Positions 9,551-19,217 are shown, numbered from the stretch's first letter. The stretch: 64,000 nucleotides of DNA from Bacillota bacterium (GCA_023443625.1 JAEZTQ010000066.1:1-64000); one strand, 5' to 3'. Translations and numbers: made by a program. The notes: a model not told the origin generated them from the sequence alone.

Positions 9551-10834
9551 CTATTCAACTCTAAAAAGATTTAATTTTGATCCCAAATAAAAGGTATCTC
9601 CGTAATTCAATTTATATGGGGTATTTGCTTCTATTTTAGTACCTTCTCCTAAATAAGTTCCATAGGTTGAACCTCTGTCAAATAGCTCCAGATGATCCTT
9701 TGTGTTTCTTAGTTCACAATGTAGACCACTTACTCCGGGCGTATTTGGTGGAAATACTATGTTACATTTATCCGAGGCTCTTCCCATAATTATTCTATCC
9801 TTCACAGGAAAGCTGTTTCCTGCATAAACCCCGTCAATTCCAGTAATTTGCTTACTTATTCCAGTTCCATCCCTATGTTGACTGTCAGGTGTTTTATGAT
9901 TTAGATTGGTTTCATGGTGACTAATTCCAGCTTTATTTGTCTTATTCTTCTTCAGTAATAATCTGACAATAATAATTACTAAGATAATAAAACTGAGGAC
10001 CATATAATAATTAATACCGTCTACTGACTTTGTTTCCTTTTCCTCCGACGAAAGGATTGCTTCCTGGCTGAGTTGATAATAGGGTATATTACTACTGTCG
10101 CAATACTCCATCACATAATCGATGTAAATAGCATAATTCATCCCATCTGCTGCAGTACCATCCTGATTAACCGCTCCGTAGGTATTAATACCCATTACCT
10201 GTCCTTCTTCATCTACTAACGGTCCACCAGAATTACCGTGATTAATCACTGCATCAATCTGAACACAGACTGTATCTAAAAGTTTTGTACTGGTCTTAGT
10301 TACCGTACCAGAAGTTACAGTGATATCATCAATTGTAGACGGACAAGTGCCACCATTATCATTCATATTATCTGATACACCAGGAAATCCCAGTGCATAG
10401 ACACCCTGGGTAACTTCCAATTGCGTACCTGATAGCATAGGCAAGGCAATACGTTGGGTAATAGGAGTGTCTATCTTAAGAATTGCCAGATCAGGCGATG
10501 TCCATGTCTGCTCAACATGAGCTTGTATAATACTACTCTGCTCCTCCAAGCTTTCCAATATAATATATACATTTTCAGGTGCATGGCAAATGACATGATT
10601 GTTTGTAACAAAATAACAAACAGCTTCTCCTTCTCTGCCAATGGCAAATCCTGATCCTGTTGATATAAAAGTACCATTCTCATCTTCCCCCTGGCAAAGG
10701 ACACGCACAACACCGTTTCTGGCATTTTGCACCTCTTTATTAGCAGCCCTTGCAGGGATGGGGTAGGATAGAATTATCATCACCAATATTAATATAAAAC
10801 ATAAAAAACATTTATATTTCATTATCAACTTCAT
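9551..10834 (-). CDS. Trypsin-like serine protease fused to an FHA domain
   Basis: The 427-residue protein has a signal peptide (residues 1-29), then a DegP/HtrA-like chymotrypsin-fold protease (about 40-250). The triad is intact: His in VTNNHVI, Asp in SPDLAILKID, Ser in NHGNSGGP. There is no PDZ domain. A membrane helix (about 276-296) follows, and the cytoplasmic tail ends in an FHA domain (about 345-420) with MGRASDKC, SGLHCEL and STYGTYLG. The topology puts the protease outside and the phosphothreonine reader inside, so phosphorylation could govern its recruitment. It overlaps no gene but follows the second PP2C by 10 bases, which suggests one transcript. Confidence 0.87.
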   Translation of the reverse strand: MKLIMKYKCFLCFILILVMIILSYPIPARAANKEVQNARNGVVRVLCQGEDENGTFISTGSGFAIGREGEAVCYFVTNNHVICHAPENVYIILESLEEQSSIIQAHVEQTWTSPDLAILKIDTPITQRIALPMLSGTQLEVTQGVYALGFPGVSDNMNDNGGTCPSTIDDITVTSGTVTKTSTKLLDTVCVQIDAVINHGNSGGPLVDEEGQVMGINTYGAVNQDGTAADGMNYAIYIDYVMEYCDSSNIPYYQLSQEAILSSEEKETKSVDGINYYMVLSFIILVIIIVRLLLKKNKTNKAGISHHETNLNHKTPDSQHRDGTGISKQITGIDGVYAGNSFPVKDRIIMGRASDKCNIVFPPNTPGVSGLHCELRNTKDHLELFDRGSTYGTYLGEGTKIEANTPYKLNYGDTFYLGSKLNLFRVE

Positions 10835-10844
10835 ATGCTACACC

Positions 10845-11621
10845 TTATTCTATCTCAATGATAATCGACGTATAGTTATCTTGGTTTTCCTTCTCTTTTG
10901 ATACAATCATCTTTTCCATTCGGATAGCGCCTTCATAGGCATGCAATTTTCCAATGGTCACTAATTCTTCTTCTGAAAGTGTACCAAATATACCGTCACT
11001 CATCAGAAGAATACGATCACCTTTCATCAAGGGGATGGGTCTGAGATTTCGATCTATATGAAGGATTTTATCCATGCCAATATAACTTGTTAAGGCTGTT
11101 CTTTGTGCATCATTTCTTGCTTCCTCAATGGATAGCTCACCACGGGCTGCTCTTTCATCCAGTTCACTTCCATAGGTATGTTCTCTATTTAATTGTAATA
11201 GAGCCCCTCCTCTGAACAAGTAGATTCTACTATCACCTACTGCCAAGAAATATAGAGTATTCTCCTTAATTATTACATTAACTACTGTGGAACCACTATG
11301 TCTGTTATCATTATTCACAAGATATTTTCTAACCTCTTGATTCGCAGATAGCAGCATATTTAGTAGTAGTCCCGAGATATCCTCTGTATTGGAACCCGCA
11401 AAATAATTTAACATATAGGTGGTAACAAGGGCGCTAATCTCTGCACCCCCTGATAAACCACCCATACCGTCTGCAACAACTGCAAATATCCCTTTCTCTT
11501 TACATAACTTCTTATTAGAAAGGTCCGATATCCCAAAGGAATCTTGTTGATTTTCTCGCTTTCCAATATTATGTACATTGCCAATTTTAACCTTAAAGGC
11601 TTTTAACATACGATTTCTCAT
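10845..11621 (-). CDS. PP2C-type protein phosphatase (second of two)
   Basis: This 258-residue phosphatase shows REN..DS near residue 24, VVADGMGGLSGG near 48, VGDSRIYLFRGG near 128, LLMSDGIFGTL near 206 and the final NQDNYTSIII. These are the standard PP2C metal and phosphate residues, more canonical than in the copy at 8732-9451. It is soluble and cytoplasmic and should dephosphorylate Ser or Thr in targets of the neighbouring kinase. GGAG lies 5 bases before the ATG. Having two PP2C genes in one operon suggests two targets or two locations; the sequence does not say which. Confidence 0.9.
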   Translation of the reverse strand: MRNRMLKAFKVKIGNVHNIGKRENQQDSFGISDLSNKKLCKEKGIFAVVADGMGGLSGGAEISALVTTYMLNYFAGSNTEDISGLLLNMLLSANQEVRKYLVNNDNRHSGSTVVNVIIKENTLYFLAVGDSRIYLFRGGALLQLNREHTYGSELDERAARGELSIEEARNDAQRTALTSYIGMDKILHIDRNLRPIPLMKGDRILLMSDGIFGTLSEEELVTIGKLHAYEGAIRMEKMIVSKEKENQDNYTSIIIEIE

Positions 11622-11694
11622 ATTGCTCCATTATCCCTTATCCTGGATTATTGTGAATAGTAAAAGATTATCCATGATCATATCCTTATCTTTA

Positions 11695-12300
11695 TTACCA
11701 GTTAAAACTTTCCCCACATAACGCAGAAAATAATAGTTTTGTATTTCCGATTTCAATGGTATCATAGTCTTTTAATTCTATGGTACTAAAGATTGCCTTT
11801 CCATTACAACGAACAATACTTCTACCCTCACCTGGAGAGAAATAATAGATTCTATCTCTGGCATCATAGCTAATAACAGCATGATTTTCCCTTGATATGG
11901 TATCATCACCACGTACACAGATATCCATTTTATCACTACGTCCGATATAATTATTATCCGTATGAATTCTATAATCACGACCCTTTTCTTTTCCCTCAAC
12001 ACAAACAAGCCAACCAACCACAGGATCGATTCCCATTTCTTTCTTTATAACTGCCTGGGTCCGCTCTGTATCGCCAGCAAGGGAAGCATTCATGGAACGG
12101 GTCCTGTCTGTAAATTGCTCCTGCATAATTTTGGGGGCATTGACACCGACATCATTTTTTGCTTTAATATCATCTTCTTCCCCGCCAGACCATACTGGCC
12201 TGGTCATGTTAATATTTGCAGATGCACTATTACAATAGGGGCACTCTGCTGTTATTGAATGGTCATAAAAATGACCATTAGGGCATTGTTTCATTTGCAT
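11695..12300 (-). CDS. Zinc-ribbon plus FHA domain protein
   Basis: A 201-residue cytoplasmic protein. Residues 5-23 form a zinc ribbon (CPNGHFYD...CPYC). A long linker with threonines (TDRTRSMNASL, DTERTQAVIKKE) follows and is a likely kinase target, since TxxT linkers before FHA domains are typical phosphoacceptors. The FHA domain (about 110-190) has YIGRSDKMDICV, ISRENHAVI and the SIVRCNGKAI region. It reads phosphothreonine and could be an adaptor between the kinase and the membrane proteins of the cluster. It lies 87 bases downstream of the kinase gene on the same strand. Confidence 0.85.
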   Translation of the reverse strand: MQMKQCPNGHFYDHSITAECPYCNSASANINMTRPVWSGGEEDDIKAKNDVGVNAPKIMQEQFTDRTRSMNASLAGDTERTQAVIKKEMGIDPVVGWLVCVEGKEKGRDYRIHTDNNYIGRSDKMDICVRGDDTISRENHAVISYDARDRIYYFSPGEGRSIVRCNGKAIFSTIELKDYDTIEIGNTKLLFSALCGESFNW

Positions 12301-12387
12301 ATATGTTCCTCCTACATATATATATTTAATATCCTATCTGTTTCTTATGAAATAAGTCTTAAATAAAGAGACCATGTTCTTGTAACA

Positions 12388-14811
12388 TTATTCTTTGATT
12401 TTCTTATTATTACTACCATCCTTTTGAATTTTATAATAATAGAGGTCGTAGGGATTACAATAATAAACCCAATCTCCAGCAATATGAATTTTAAAGCCTC
12501 CCACTTTATGAAGTTTGGTTTCTTCACTTCCATCCGTTCTCATTTTATAAAGGAGACTACTCTTACTTTTATCACTCCATGTGGTATAATAAATCCAGTC
12601 TCCATTTACATTAATATTACTGCTTTCTACATCATTTAGTTGGGTTTTTTCCCTACCGTCTGTTCTTATTTTATATAGTCCATCGTCATCATAATAAATC
12701 CAGCCATCCACAACATTTGTATAATATGCAGAATCAATGATTTGTGTGATTTGAGAACCATCCGTCTTCATTTTATAGAATTGGGGATTGGTTCCATAAT
12801 AAATCCAGTCATCTATCACTGTCATATTATAGGTTGTTTCGCTGATTAGCAGGGTCTTTTCACTGCCATCCGGCCTAATTTTATAAGTCCCTTCCTTCCA
12901 TGTGGAATAATAGATCCAATCTCCTACAGCATTAATACATCTGCAAGATTCTGAATCGTCCATTTTTGATAACTGACTACCATCGGTCTTGATCTTATAC
13001 AGCCTTTCACCATCTGATATATTACAAAAATAGATCCACTCTCCCTGCACCGCTATACTTTTGCATGCTTCTGAATACAACTCTGTTCTTTCACTGCCGT
13101 CCGATTTCATCTTGAATAATTTTGAGTAAAAGGAATAATAAATCCAGCCATCCTTTGCTGCAAGAATACCTTCATTGATAATATTACCGCTGGTATTGCC
13201 TGATCCAGTAAAATCTGCCCCTGGATCAGCGGCTGTCTCTGTTCTGTCTTTCTTTCCTGCTTCTTCTGTCGAACTTGTTTCTTCCTTACTTATCTCATCC
13301 TCGCCTGATTCTTCTGACCCAACTGTTTCTTCCTTACTTGTCTCTTCCTCGCCTGTTTTATCTGACCCAACTATTTCTTCCCTACCCGTCTCTTCCTCGC
13401 CTGTTTTATCTGATCCAACTGTTTCTTCTTTCCTGGCCTCTCCCTGACCTCCTTCATCCGTGACAGTACCCACAGGCGTTGTTTCGTCATTATCCTCCAG
13501 GTCATTGGTTACGGGTGCCGGCGTTGCCTCTTTGAAATTACTTACGGAAAAATCACTACTTGAGGCAACACTTTCTGTAGGAAGTATATTATCGCTGGCG
13601 GGAATATCTTTACTATTTCTATTTGTAGATTGAATATAAAAAACAAAGCAAATCAGAACCAGAGTCATTCCTGCTATGATACCAAGTATTTTTTTATTCA
13701 ATTTTTGTGGTTCAATATTGTTGTTTTCCTTTGCATCATCTCTATTAATTTTATCTTCTGAATTTATATCAGATGCATATTCATAACTCTGTGATGTCTC
13801 CTTGGGTTCATCTTGCGATACAGCCGAAGTCTTTATTCTATATAATTCTCTTGTGAGATCTCCAATACTCTGATATCTTTTCTCTTGTAATACAGCCATA
13901 CCTTTCATTAGTGCTGCTTCCTGATGAGGTTGAATGCTCACTCCCAGTTGTGAAGGCTTCTTTAGCTCATCCTGTCGTATACGTTCACTGGATTCATCCG
14001 GTGTTACTCCTGTAATTGATCTGTATATCGTAGCACATAATGCATAAATGTCCGTCCAAGGCCCCTGAACCCCCCTGGATCGATACTGCTCCTCAGGTGC
14101 ATAGCCTGGTTTTAACATGACGGATAGACTTTTATTGCCGCTATTCTCAAAATCTCTTGCAGCACCAAAATCAATAAGCTTTATATTCCCCTCAGGCGTT
14201 AGCATAAGATTATCTGGACTTATATCACGATGAATAATTCCTGATGCGTGAATCTCACTCAAGGAATTCAAGAGTGGTTTCATCAGTTCAAATATCATAT
14301 CTACAGGAACTTTTCCGCCCATCCGTGTTAAATACTGTTTTAGGGTCTCTCCCTCCACATACTCCATAACAATATAGGCAGTACCATTTTCCTGAAAGAA
14401 GTCTTTAATTGAGACTATTCCTGGTAAGGAGTAAAATTTAGCAAGACGTTTTGCTTCGTCAATAAACTTATCCCGTCCGCTTTGGAAATACTGAATCTTC
14501 TCACCAGTAAAGGGTGTCACTGTATTCGTTATAGTACTTTCTCTTGTCACAAAACCCGTCGGGAAAAATTCTTTTATGGCTATTTTAATATCAAGATTTA
14601 AGTCCATGCCTAGATAGGTAATACCAAAGCCACCTTCACCTAGTACACATCCTATAAGATACTTTCCATTCAATATGGTCCGTAATGAAAGGTGATGAGG
14701 TGATGGTTGATATCCTTCTTCCTGAAAGAAACAATGAGGGCAGCAACCATCCATCAACTCAGTAGACATACAATTCATACATAATAAATCAGGTGATACT
14801 CCATCTTTCAT
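12388..14811 (-). CDS. Membrane Ser/Thr protein kinase with WIYY-repeat propeller
   Basis: This 807-residue protein begins with a zinc ribbon (CMNC...CPHC, residues 11-27). The kinase domain (about 50-325) has GEGGFG at 58-63, catalytic Lys at 80, HRD at 194-196, DFG at 214-216 and APEEQY near 238. The catalytic loop reads HRDISPDN, with Ser where most kinases have Lys. A membrane helix (374-393) follows, then a Glu/Ser/Thr repeat stretch (about 455-535). The outside part (about 545-807) holds seven W-[IV]-Y-[YF] repeats of the DUF5050 kind, fitting a seven-bladed propeller. It is probably the cluster's sensor kinase and its first gene; what the propeller binds is unknown. Confidence 0.9.
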   Translation of the reverse strand: MKDGVSPDLLCMNCMSTELMDGCCPHCFFQEEGYQPSPHHLSLRTILNGKYLIGCVLGEGGFGITYLGMDLNLDIKIAIKEFFPTGFVTRESTITNTVTPFTGEKIQYFQSGRDKFIDEAKRLAKFYSLPGIVSIKDFFQENGTAYIVMEYVEGETLKQYLTRMGGKVPVDMIFELMKPLLNSLSEIHASGIIHRDISPDNLMLTPEGNIKLIDFGAARDFENSGNKSLSVMLKPGYAPEEQYRSRGVQGPWTDIYALCATIYRSITGVTPDESSERIRQDELKKPSQLGVSIQPHQEAALMKGMAVLQEKRYQSIGDLTRELYRIKTSAVSQDEPKETSQSYEYASDINSEDKINRDDAKENNNIEPQKLNKKILGIIAGMTLVLICFVFYIQSTNRNSKDIPASDNILPTESVASSSDFSVSNFKEATPAPVTNDLEDNDETTPVGTVTDEGGQGEARKEETVGSDKTGEEETGREEIVGSDKTGEEETSKEETVGSEESGEDEISKEETSSTEEAGKKDRTETAADPGADFTGSGNTSGNIINEGILAAKDGWIYYSFYSKLFKMKSDGSERTELYSEACKSIAVQGEWIYFCNISDGERLYKIKTDGSQLSKMDDSESCRCINAVGDWIYYSTWKEGTYKIRPDGSEKTLLISETTYNMTVIDDWIYYGTNPQFYKMKTDGSQITQIIDSAYYTNVVDGWIYYDDDGLYKIRTDGREKTQLNDVESSNINVNGDWIYYTTWSDKSKSSLLYKMRTDGSEETKLHKVGGFKIHIAGDWVYYCNPYDLYYYKIQKDGSNNKKIKE

Positions 14812-14975
14812 ATATGATCCTCACTATCATAATATTAAACACTTTAAATAGGAAATTCTAGCGTCTAAAGTAGAGTTATGTCCACATGTTTGCGAATATT
14901 TACATCAATTACCATATTTTATATTATACTAAACTATGAACAGATGCAACTGGAATTTGAAAAACATCATGATGC

Positions 14976-15027
14976 AAAAAGAGAGCTGTTGCTCATCTAA
15001 CTTTATAATGTTAGAATTGCAACAGCT
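14976..15027 (-). terminator. Terminator after the MACPF gene
   Basis: Reading the minus strand, AGCAACAGCT-type arms (14984-14992 and 15019-15027) enclose a second inner stem (CTAAC/GTTAG), and a CTCTTTTT run follows at 14976-14983. The site is 46 bases past the stop of the MACPF gene and separates it from the kinase operon. Confidence 0.75.
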
Positions 15028-15072
15028 TCCCTTCAGACCAATGCCCTTAACCTATTCAGGCTACCCTAATAG

Positions 15073-16476
15073 TTAAAAATATCTAGAATAGCATAGATAA
15101 ATATATTCACCACCAGCACCAGAATTCAAATCTTTTCCTATTTTAGTATAGCCATAGGAAGCAGGTATATCAGCGGAATTTCCAGATATGATTTGAATAC
15201 TACGAATAGGTTCATATGTAGTTTCTTTTGAGTAGCATATATAAATATATTTTCCACCGGCTCCAGCATTTAAATCATATTCCATTAATGTATGATTGGC
15301 TGGTATTATATTTCGTGCCTCATTAAGACTATTTGCTACAACAACTTCTATATTTGTAATGGGCTTATCAGAGTTATTTATATCATCTAACCCTTCTTTA
15401 TAACATAAATAAATGTATTGACCACCGGCTCCAGCATTTAAATCTTTATTTATTTTAATGTATCCAAATTTCGGTGCAATTCCAGCATTTGATGATCCAA
15501 TTACATCAAGACAAGTAATACACTTTTGATAAATTCTAGAATAATTATTTTTAGCATACTCTGAAAATGCATTTTTAAGTTCTTCCTGTCTTGAAGGGTT
15601 ATCACTAAGTATCCAAATTGGAGCTAGACTATTACTTGTGAAACTGCAAAATACAGGGTTTTCATCTATGGATTCAATCCATTTATCATAATTACCAGCT
15701 GTAGTAATATACTTTCCATATTCAGGCTTTCCGCCATATACATTAAGCTTTGTTACGGAGTATTTATTAAATTCATTTATTATTGATCCATACTGGGCTT
15801 CTTCACTTGCTGATATTTTATAAATTGAACGTTTATATGATAGTTCAGCTATGGTTTTAACATTTATTTCTTTATGAAATTCTACTTGATTTGTTGATGA
15901 AAAATAATCACACTTAGCTCCGACTATAATTTCCTTTAAAAAATGAGTTCCATATTTTTTAAATAACTCTAGTGGCGATAATGTATTAATATCAGCTTTT
16001 ACATGATTTTTCAATAGATTAATGAATGAATCCTTATTTGCAGCTGCAATACTTAATTTTAGTTTTTGAATGCAATCTGAAACCTTTGTATATTCATGAA
16101 CTCTATTTTCTATCTCTGTTTTTTCAAAGTCAACATTCAAAGATCCACTAAAAAAGTTATATTCACCCTCCAATGATGTTGATGTTTTTAATTTCTGTAA
16201 ATAACCTGAAATTGTCAGGTCATAATAAGAAGAAAAATTACCCTGCAGGATTTCTTGTATATTAACTATCTTTGGTTTATAGTAGTCCTTCCTTAAAACT
16301 GATATTTGTTCCTGTTCACCAAAATCAAATAAATCCAAGGTTGTACTTTTAGGATCAGCATATAAATCAAAAACATTATATCCTTTTCCTAATGAATCGA
16401 GGCCAGGGATTGGAATTCCTAATGTTGCCGAACATGAAATGTAATTATCATTCTTATCTAAGTTATTGTTTACCAT
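15073..16476 (-). CDS. MACPF protein with C-terminal MABP repeats
   Basis: A 467-residue protein. The first two thirds carry a MACPF (membrane attack complex/perforin) domain, marked by the signature YGTHF near residue 175 followed by a glycine-containing strand. The last third has three copies of a motif like KDLNAGAGG.YIYLCY, the mark of the MABP beta-prism domain that binds membranes. The same pairing is known in bacterial MACPF proteins. No signal peptide is visible, so export would need lysis or another route. The ATG at 16476 has AGGAGG at 7 bases; upstream in-frame ATGs are too close to that site. The gene follows the LuxR-type regulator by about 60 bases and may be its target. Confidence 0.85.
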   Translation of the reverse strand: MVNNNLDKNDNYISCSATLGIPIPGLDSLGKGYNVFDLYADPKSTTLDLFDFGEQEQISVLRKDYYKPKIVNIQEILQGNFSSYYDLTISGYLQKLKTSTSLEGEYNFFSGSLNVDFEKTEIENRVHEYTKVSDCIQKLKLSIAAANKDSFINLLKNHVKADINTLSPLELFKKYGTHFLKEIIVGAKCDYFSSTNQVEFHKEINVKTIAELSYKRSIYKISASEEAQYGSIINEFNKYSVTKLNVYGGKPEYGKYITTAGNYDKWIESIDENPVFCSFTSNSLAPIWILSDNPSRQEELKNAFSEYAKNNYSRIYQKCITCLDVIGSSNAGIAPKFGYIKINKDLNAGAGGQYIYLCYKEGLDDINNSDKPITNIEVVVANSLNEARNIIPANHTLMEYDLNAGAGGKYIYICYSKETTYEPIRSIQIISGNSADIPASYGYTKIGKDLNSGAGGEYIYLCYSRYF

Positions 16477-16539
16477 TACCATTCCTCCTACTTTTTTATT
16501 TTTGCAACTCAATCACAGTCATAATTATAAAGCAGTTTT

Positions 16540-19071
16540 TTACCTGTTGATACTACCCGTGGAGGTAGTTTTTTCCTTACTTATTTTTATTTCAGAGCCT
16601 TCCATATAATCTTTTAACAGCAATCTGTTATTTATGGAAAGCTTACAGTAAATACTCTTTATGGCCATTTTTACCGTATTAGGAGATATAAAAAGCTTTT
16701 CTCCAATTTCCTTATTACTCAACCCATCTACAGCGAGCCAGGCAATCTCCATTTCCCGTCTTGAAAGCCTAGCTCGGTTACTAGCAAAAAATTTTCTTTT
16801 TATCATTCCAATTGATTTATCATAAATTTCATATAATCTGAAGATCCTTTCAATATCCTCACAGTAGATACTCTCTTTTTGAAATTCTTGCAATAAGGGC
16901 TTTATATAATCACAGTTTTCAACAAAAGGTATATAAAGTTTATCAGGTATAGCAAGGGTAAGAGCTTTCTCTAAATACATAAGAGCTTCTCTCTGCCTGA
17001 AAATCCTCATATTTGCCGCCGCAACGTAAATGTATGTATGAATATGACCCAAAAGGTTTGGATATACAGAAGCAATATCAATAAAACTTTCCATGCTACC
17101 GATGAGCTTATGATACTCTCCCTTTATAAGTAGTGTTCTACCGTAAATTATATTCAGCATGGTATAGTTGGGAAACAGCAAATGATCGCTGCTATAATCC
17201 CCTTCTTCCAGCCATCCGCAAATACCATGTGTCTGACTCAATAATGAGTAGATATATCCCTTACAAATTTCTATCGTATGTAATAAAAAATATTCTTTGG
17301 CCACTGTTACCTCGTGGTACATATCTTGCATAAGCACCAGTACATAGTCAAAATCACCTTTTACCAAAGCGATACGCATCATCAGAAACAGGGAACAGAT
17401 TATATTTGTGATCTGTCTTTTGGTTTTTGCACGATTAATTGCCTGATAGTTTGTGATTAAGGCATTCTCAAAATCTCCTCTGTAATAATACCCTTCCGCT
17501 TTCATACAGTATTCCCCACCATTGGCATTCCCATTTGTAGCTAGGCTATAGTTAGGTAAAGCTTCAAACATCGTCTGGATAGTGTTCTCAAGTGCTCCGC
17601 TTTCCCTATAAAACATATACAAAACAGATGGGGAGCCGAAGGTCCATATCCCGTTCCTGGGAAGGAGGCAAGATGGTTCCTTAAGTAATTGACATGCCTT
17701 TAGATGGTGGATGGACATTTTACGAATATCATTATATTCGGTAAAGCTTATGAGTAATTCATACTCACTCAAAAGCCGATTTCTATCATCTTCCTCCATG
17801 CTCTGATCTTTCTGAATATTTTCTAAAAATTCCTCACACACCTTCCAGAAAATTTCCATCTCATTATAGGTGAATAGTTCAAAAGCAAGGGCCAGCATAG
17901 CAAAATGATGATTTTCCTTGACTTGGTTAGGGCATTCAAGAAAAAACTTGATAAGTGGTTCCTTTTTGTATACATAATTTCCAGCCACTTGTTTTTCTTT
18001 CTCCAAGACAATATAAATATTCTCAAAATCTTTACATAAATAAAAATAGTGCTGGGCAAGATTGTAATCTTCTATTTCTAAAAACCATTGTGCTGCACTC
18101 TGGTATAGGTCCTTCTGTAGGTTCCTGTTCTCGATTTCTTCTTGTAACAAAATCATAAGAATATTATGAATATGATATGTTTTGTTGATACTGTCATAAT
18201 TTACAAAAGCATTTTTAGAGATAACCTCCGATAAAAGGTTTTTGGCATTTCTATTTTTACTTACATAAATGGCCTGCTCGACACTGAAATTATCAAAAAT
18301 ACTAAGAGAGAGTAGCAACTCCTTTATTTCCTCCGTAAAATGTCGGTATATGGTATTTTCCATGAGCTTGCACATATCCTTAGAGGAATCCAGGCAACCA
18401 TTTTCCTTATAGTTAAGCATGATTAGGTACAGAGCACTGATCCATCCCTCAGTCAAAGTGTACAGTGTCTTCACTTGTACCCCTTTGAGGAAAATTCCAC
18501 AAAGACAAAAATATGCTTTTATATCCTTTTCAGTGAATGTAAAGACTTCTTTTTTGATATGCAGCAAATACCCTTTTAGCTTTAATTCTTCTAATCCCTG
18601 TAGCTCAGTGTGACGAGCAATGAGAATAAGATGCAGATAGGGGATTTCACTTTTCGCCAGCAACAGAATAAAATTATCTGTCTCAGTACAAGTAACAAAA
18701 TGGTAATCATCAATAATCATCACTGTATCTTTCTGCAGCTTTATTTCTTCAATCAGGCTCAGTGCTTCATATCCAATGATGCTGTCACAAGGCATGTCCA
18801 AAGCTGCAAGACTTAGAGCTAAGTCTTGATCAACTTTTCCAAATAGGCGACAAAAGCTCTTCCAGAAGCTAGATAAATCCTTGTTAGAAACCTTTTTCCA
18901 TAATATATTAGCATCAATATCTTTCAGGCTTTCCCGCACAAAGGTTGTTTTTCCATACCCCATAGGTGCTTCGATAAGGATAAGGGGATAGTCTAAGAGC
19001 ACATACATTACTTTAGATATACCTTCGGGGAAATATAAGTTTTTTGAGTTACATGGTTTTCCTTTTGGCAC
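16540..19071 (-). CDS. MalT/LuxR-type ATP-dependent transcription regulator
   Basis: An 843-residue STAND-type regulator. The N-terminal NTPase has a P-loop APMGYGKTT (about 35-43) and a Walker B strand MIIDDYHF (about 117-124). A winged-helix and a long helical repeat (TPR-like) middle follow. A LuxR-type helix-turn-helix closes the protein (about 765-830), with LSRREMEIAWLAVDG and NKEIGEKLFISPNTVK. MalT-like proteins bind a small inducer and ATP, then assemble on DNA to activate transcription. It lies between the biosynthetic operon and the MACPF gene on the same strand, so either could be under its control. Its inducer is not apparent. Confidence 0.9.
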   Translation of the reverse strand: MPKGKPCNSKNLYFPEGISKVMYVLLDYPLILIEAPMGYGKTTFVRESLKDIDANILWKKVSNKDLSSFWKSFCRLFGKVDQDLALSLAALDMPCDSIIGYEALSLIEEIKLQKDTVMIIDDYHFVTCTETDNFILLLAKSEIPYLHLILIARHTELQGLEELKLKGYLLHIKKEVFTFTEKDIKAYFCLCGIFLKGVQVKTLYTLTEGWISALYLIMLNYKENGCLDSSKDMCKLMENTIYRHFTEEIKELLLSLSIFDNFSVEQAIYVSKNRNAKNLLSEVISKNAFVNYDSINKTYHIHNILMILLQEEIENRNLQKDLYQSAAQWFLEIEDYNLAQHYFYLCKDFENIYIVLEKEKQVAGNYVYKKEPLIKFFLECPNQVKENHHFAMLALAFELFTYNEMEIFWKVCEEFLENIQKDQSMEEDDRNRLLSEYELLISFTEYNDIRKMSIHHLKACQLLKEPSCLLPRNGIWTFGSPSVLYMFYRESGALENTIQTMFEALPNYSLATNGNANGGEYCMKAEGYYYRGDFENALITNYQAINRAKTKRQITNIICSLFLMMRIALVKGDFDYVLVLMQDMYHEVTVAKEYFLLHTIEICKGYIYSLLSQTHGICGWLEEGDYSSDHLLFPNYTMLNIIYGRTLLIKGEYHKLIGSMESFIDIASVYPNLLGHIHTYIYVAAANMRIFRQREALMYLEKALTLAIPDKLYIPFVENCDYIKPLLQEFQKESIYCEDIERIFRLYEIYDKSIGMIKRKFFASNRARLSRREMEIAWLAVDGLSNKEIGEKLFISPNTVKMAIKSIYCKLSINNRLLLKDYMEGSEIKISKEKTTSTGSINR

Positions 19072-19122
19072 AAAAGCTACCTCTTTCAGGATTTAAGTAA
19101 ATAGAAGCTCTTGTAATCGAGT

Positions 19123-19153
19123 AGGAGGTAGCTGAATATTTCAGCTACCTCCT
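19123..19153. repeat. Perfect hairpin in the spacer before the LuxR gene
   Basis: Two perfectly complementary 14-base arms (AGGAGGTAGCTGAA and its complement) are separated by 3 bases. No T-run follows on either strand, so it is not a normal intrinsic terminator. It lies between the end of the biosynthetic operon (19218) and the LuxR-type gene start (19071). It may end the operon transcript, protect its 3' end, or act on the regulator leader; its arms contain an AGGAGG ribosome-site-like core. Confidence 0.6.
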
Positions 19154-19217
19154 CTCACATCACTTTACGTCAGACTGTCCACAAGAACTTAACTTTTTAA
19201 ATTATATTGGACTTTTG

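Noticed and set aside
13175..13447. Ser/Pro-rich plus-strand frames
   Set aside because: They mirror the Glu/Ser/Thr repeat linker of the kinase gene.
7076..14811. Type VI secretion regulation locus (kinase, phosphatase, FHA)
   Set aside because: No secretion structural genes are near, and the FHA and protease architectures do not fit.
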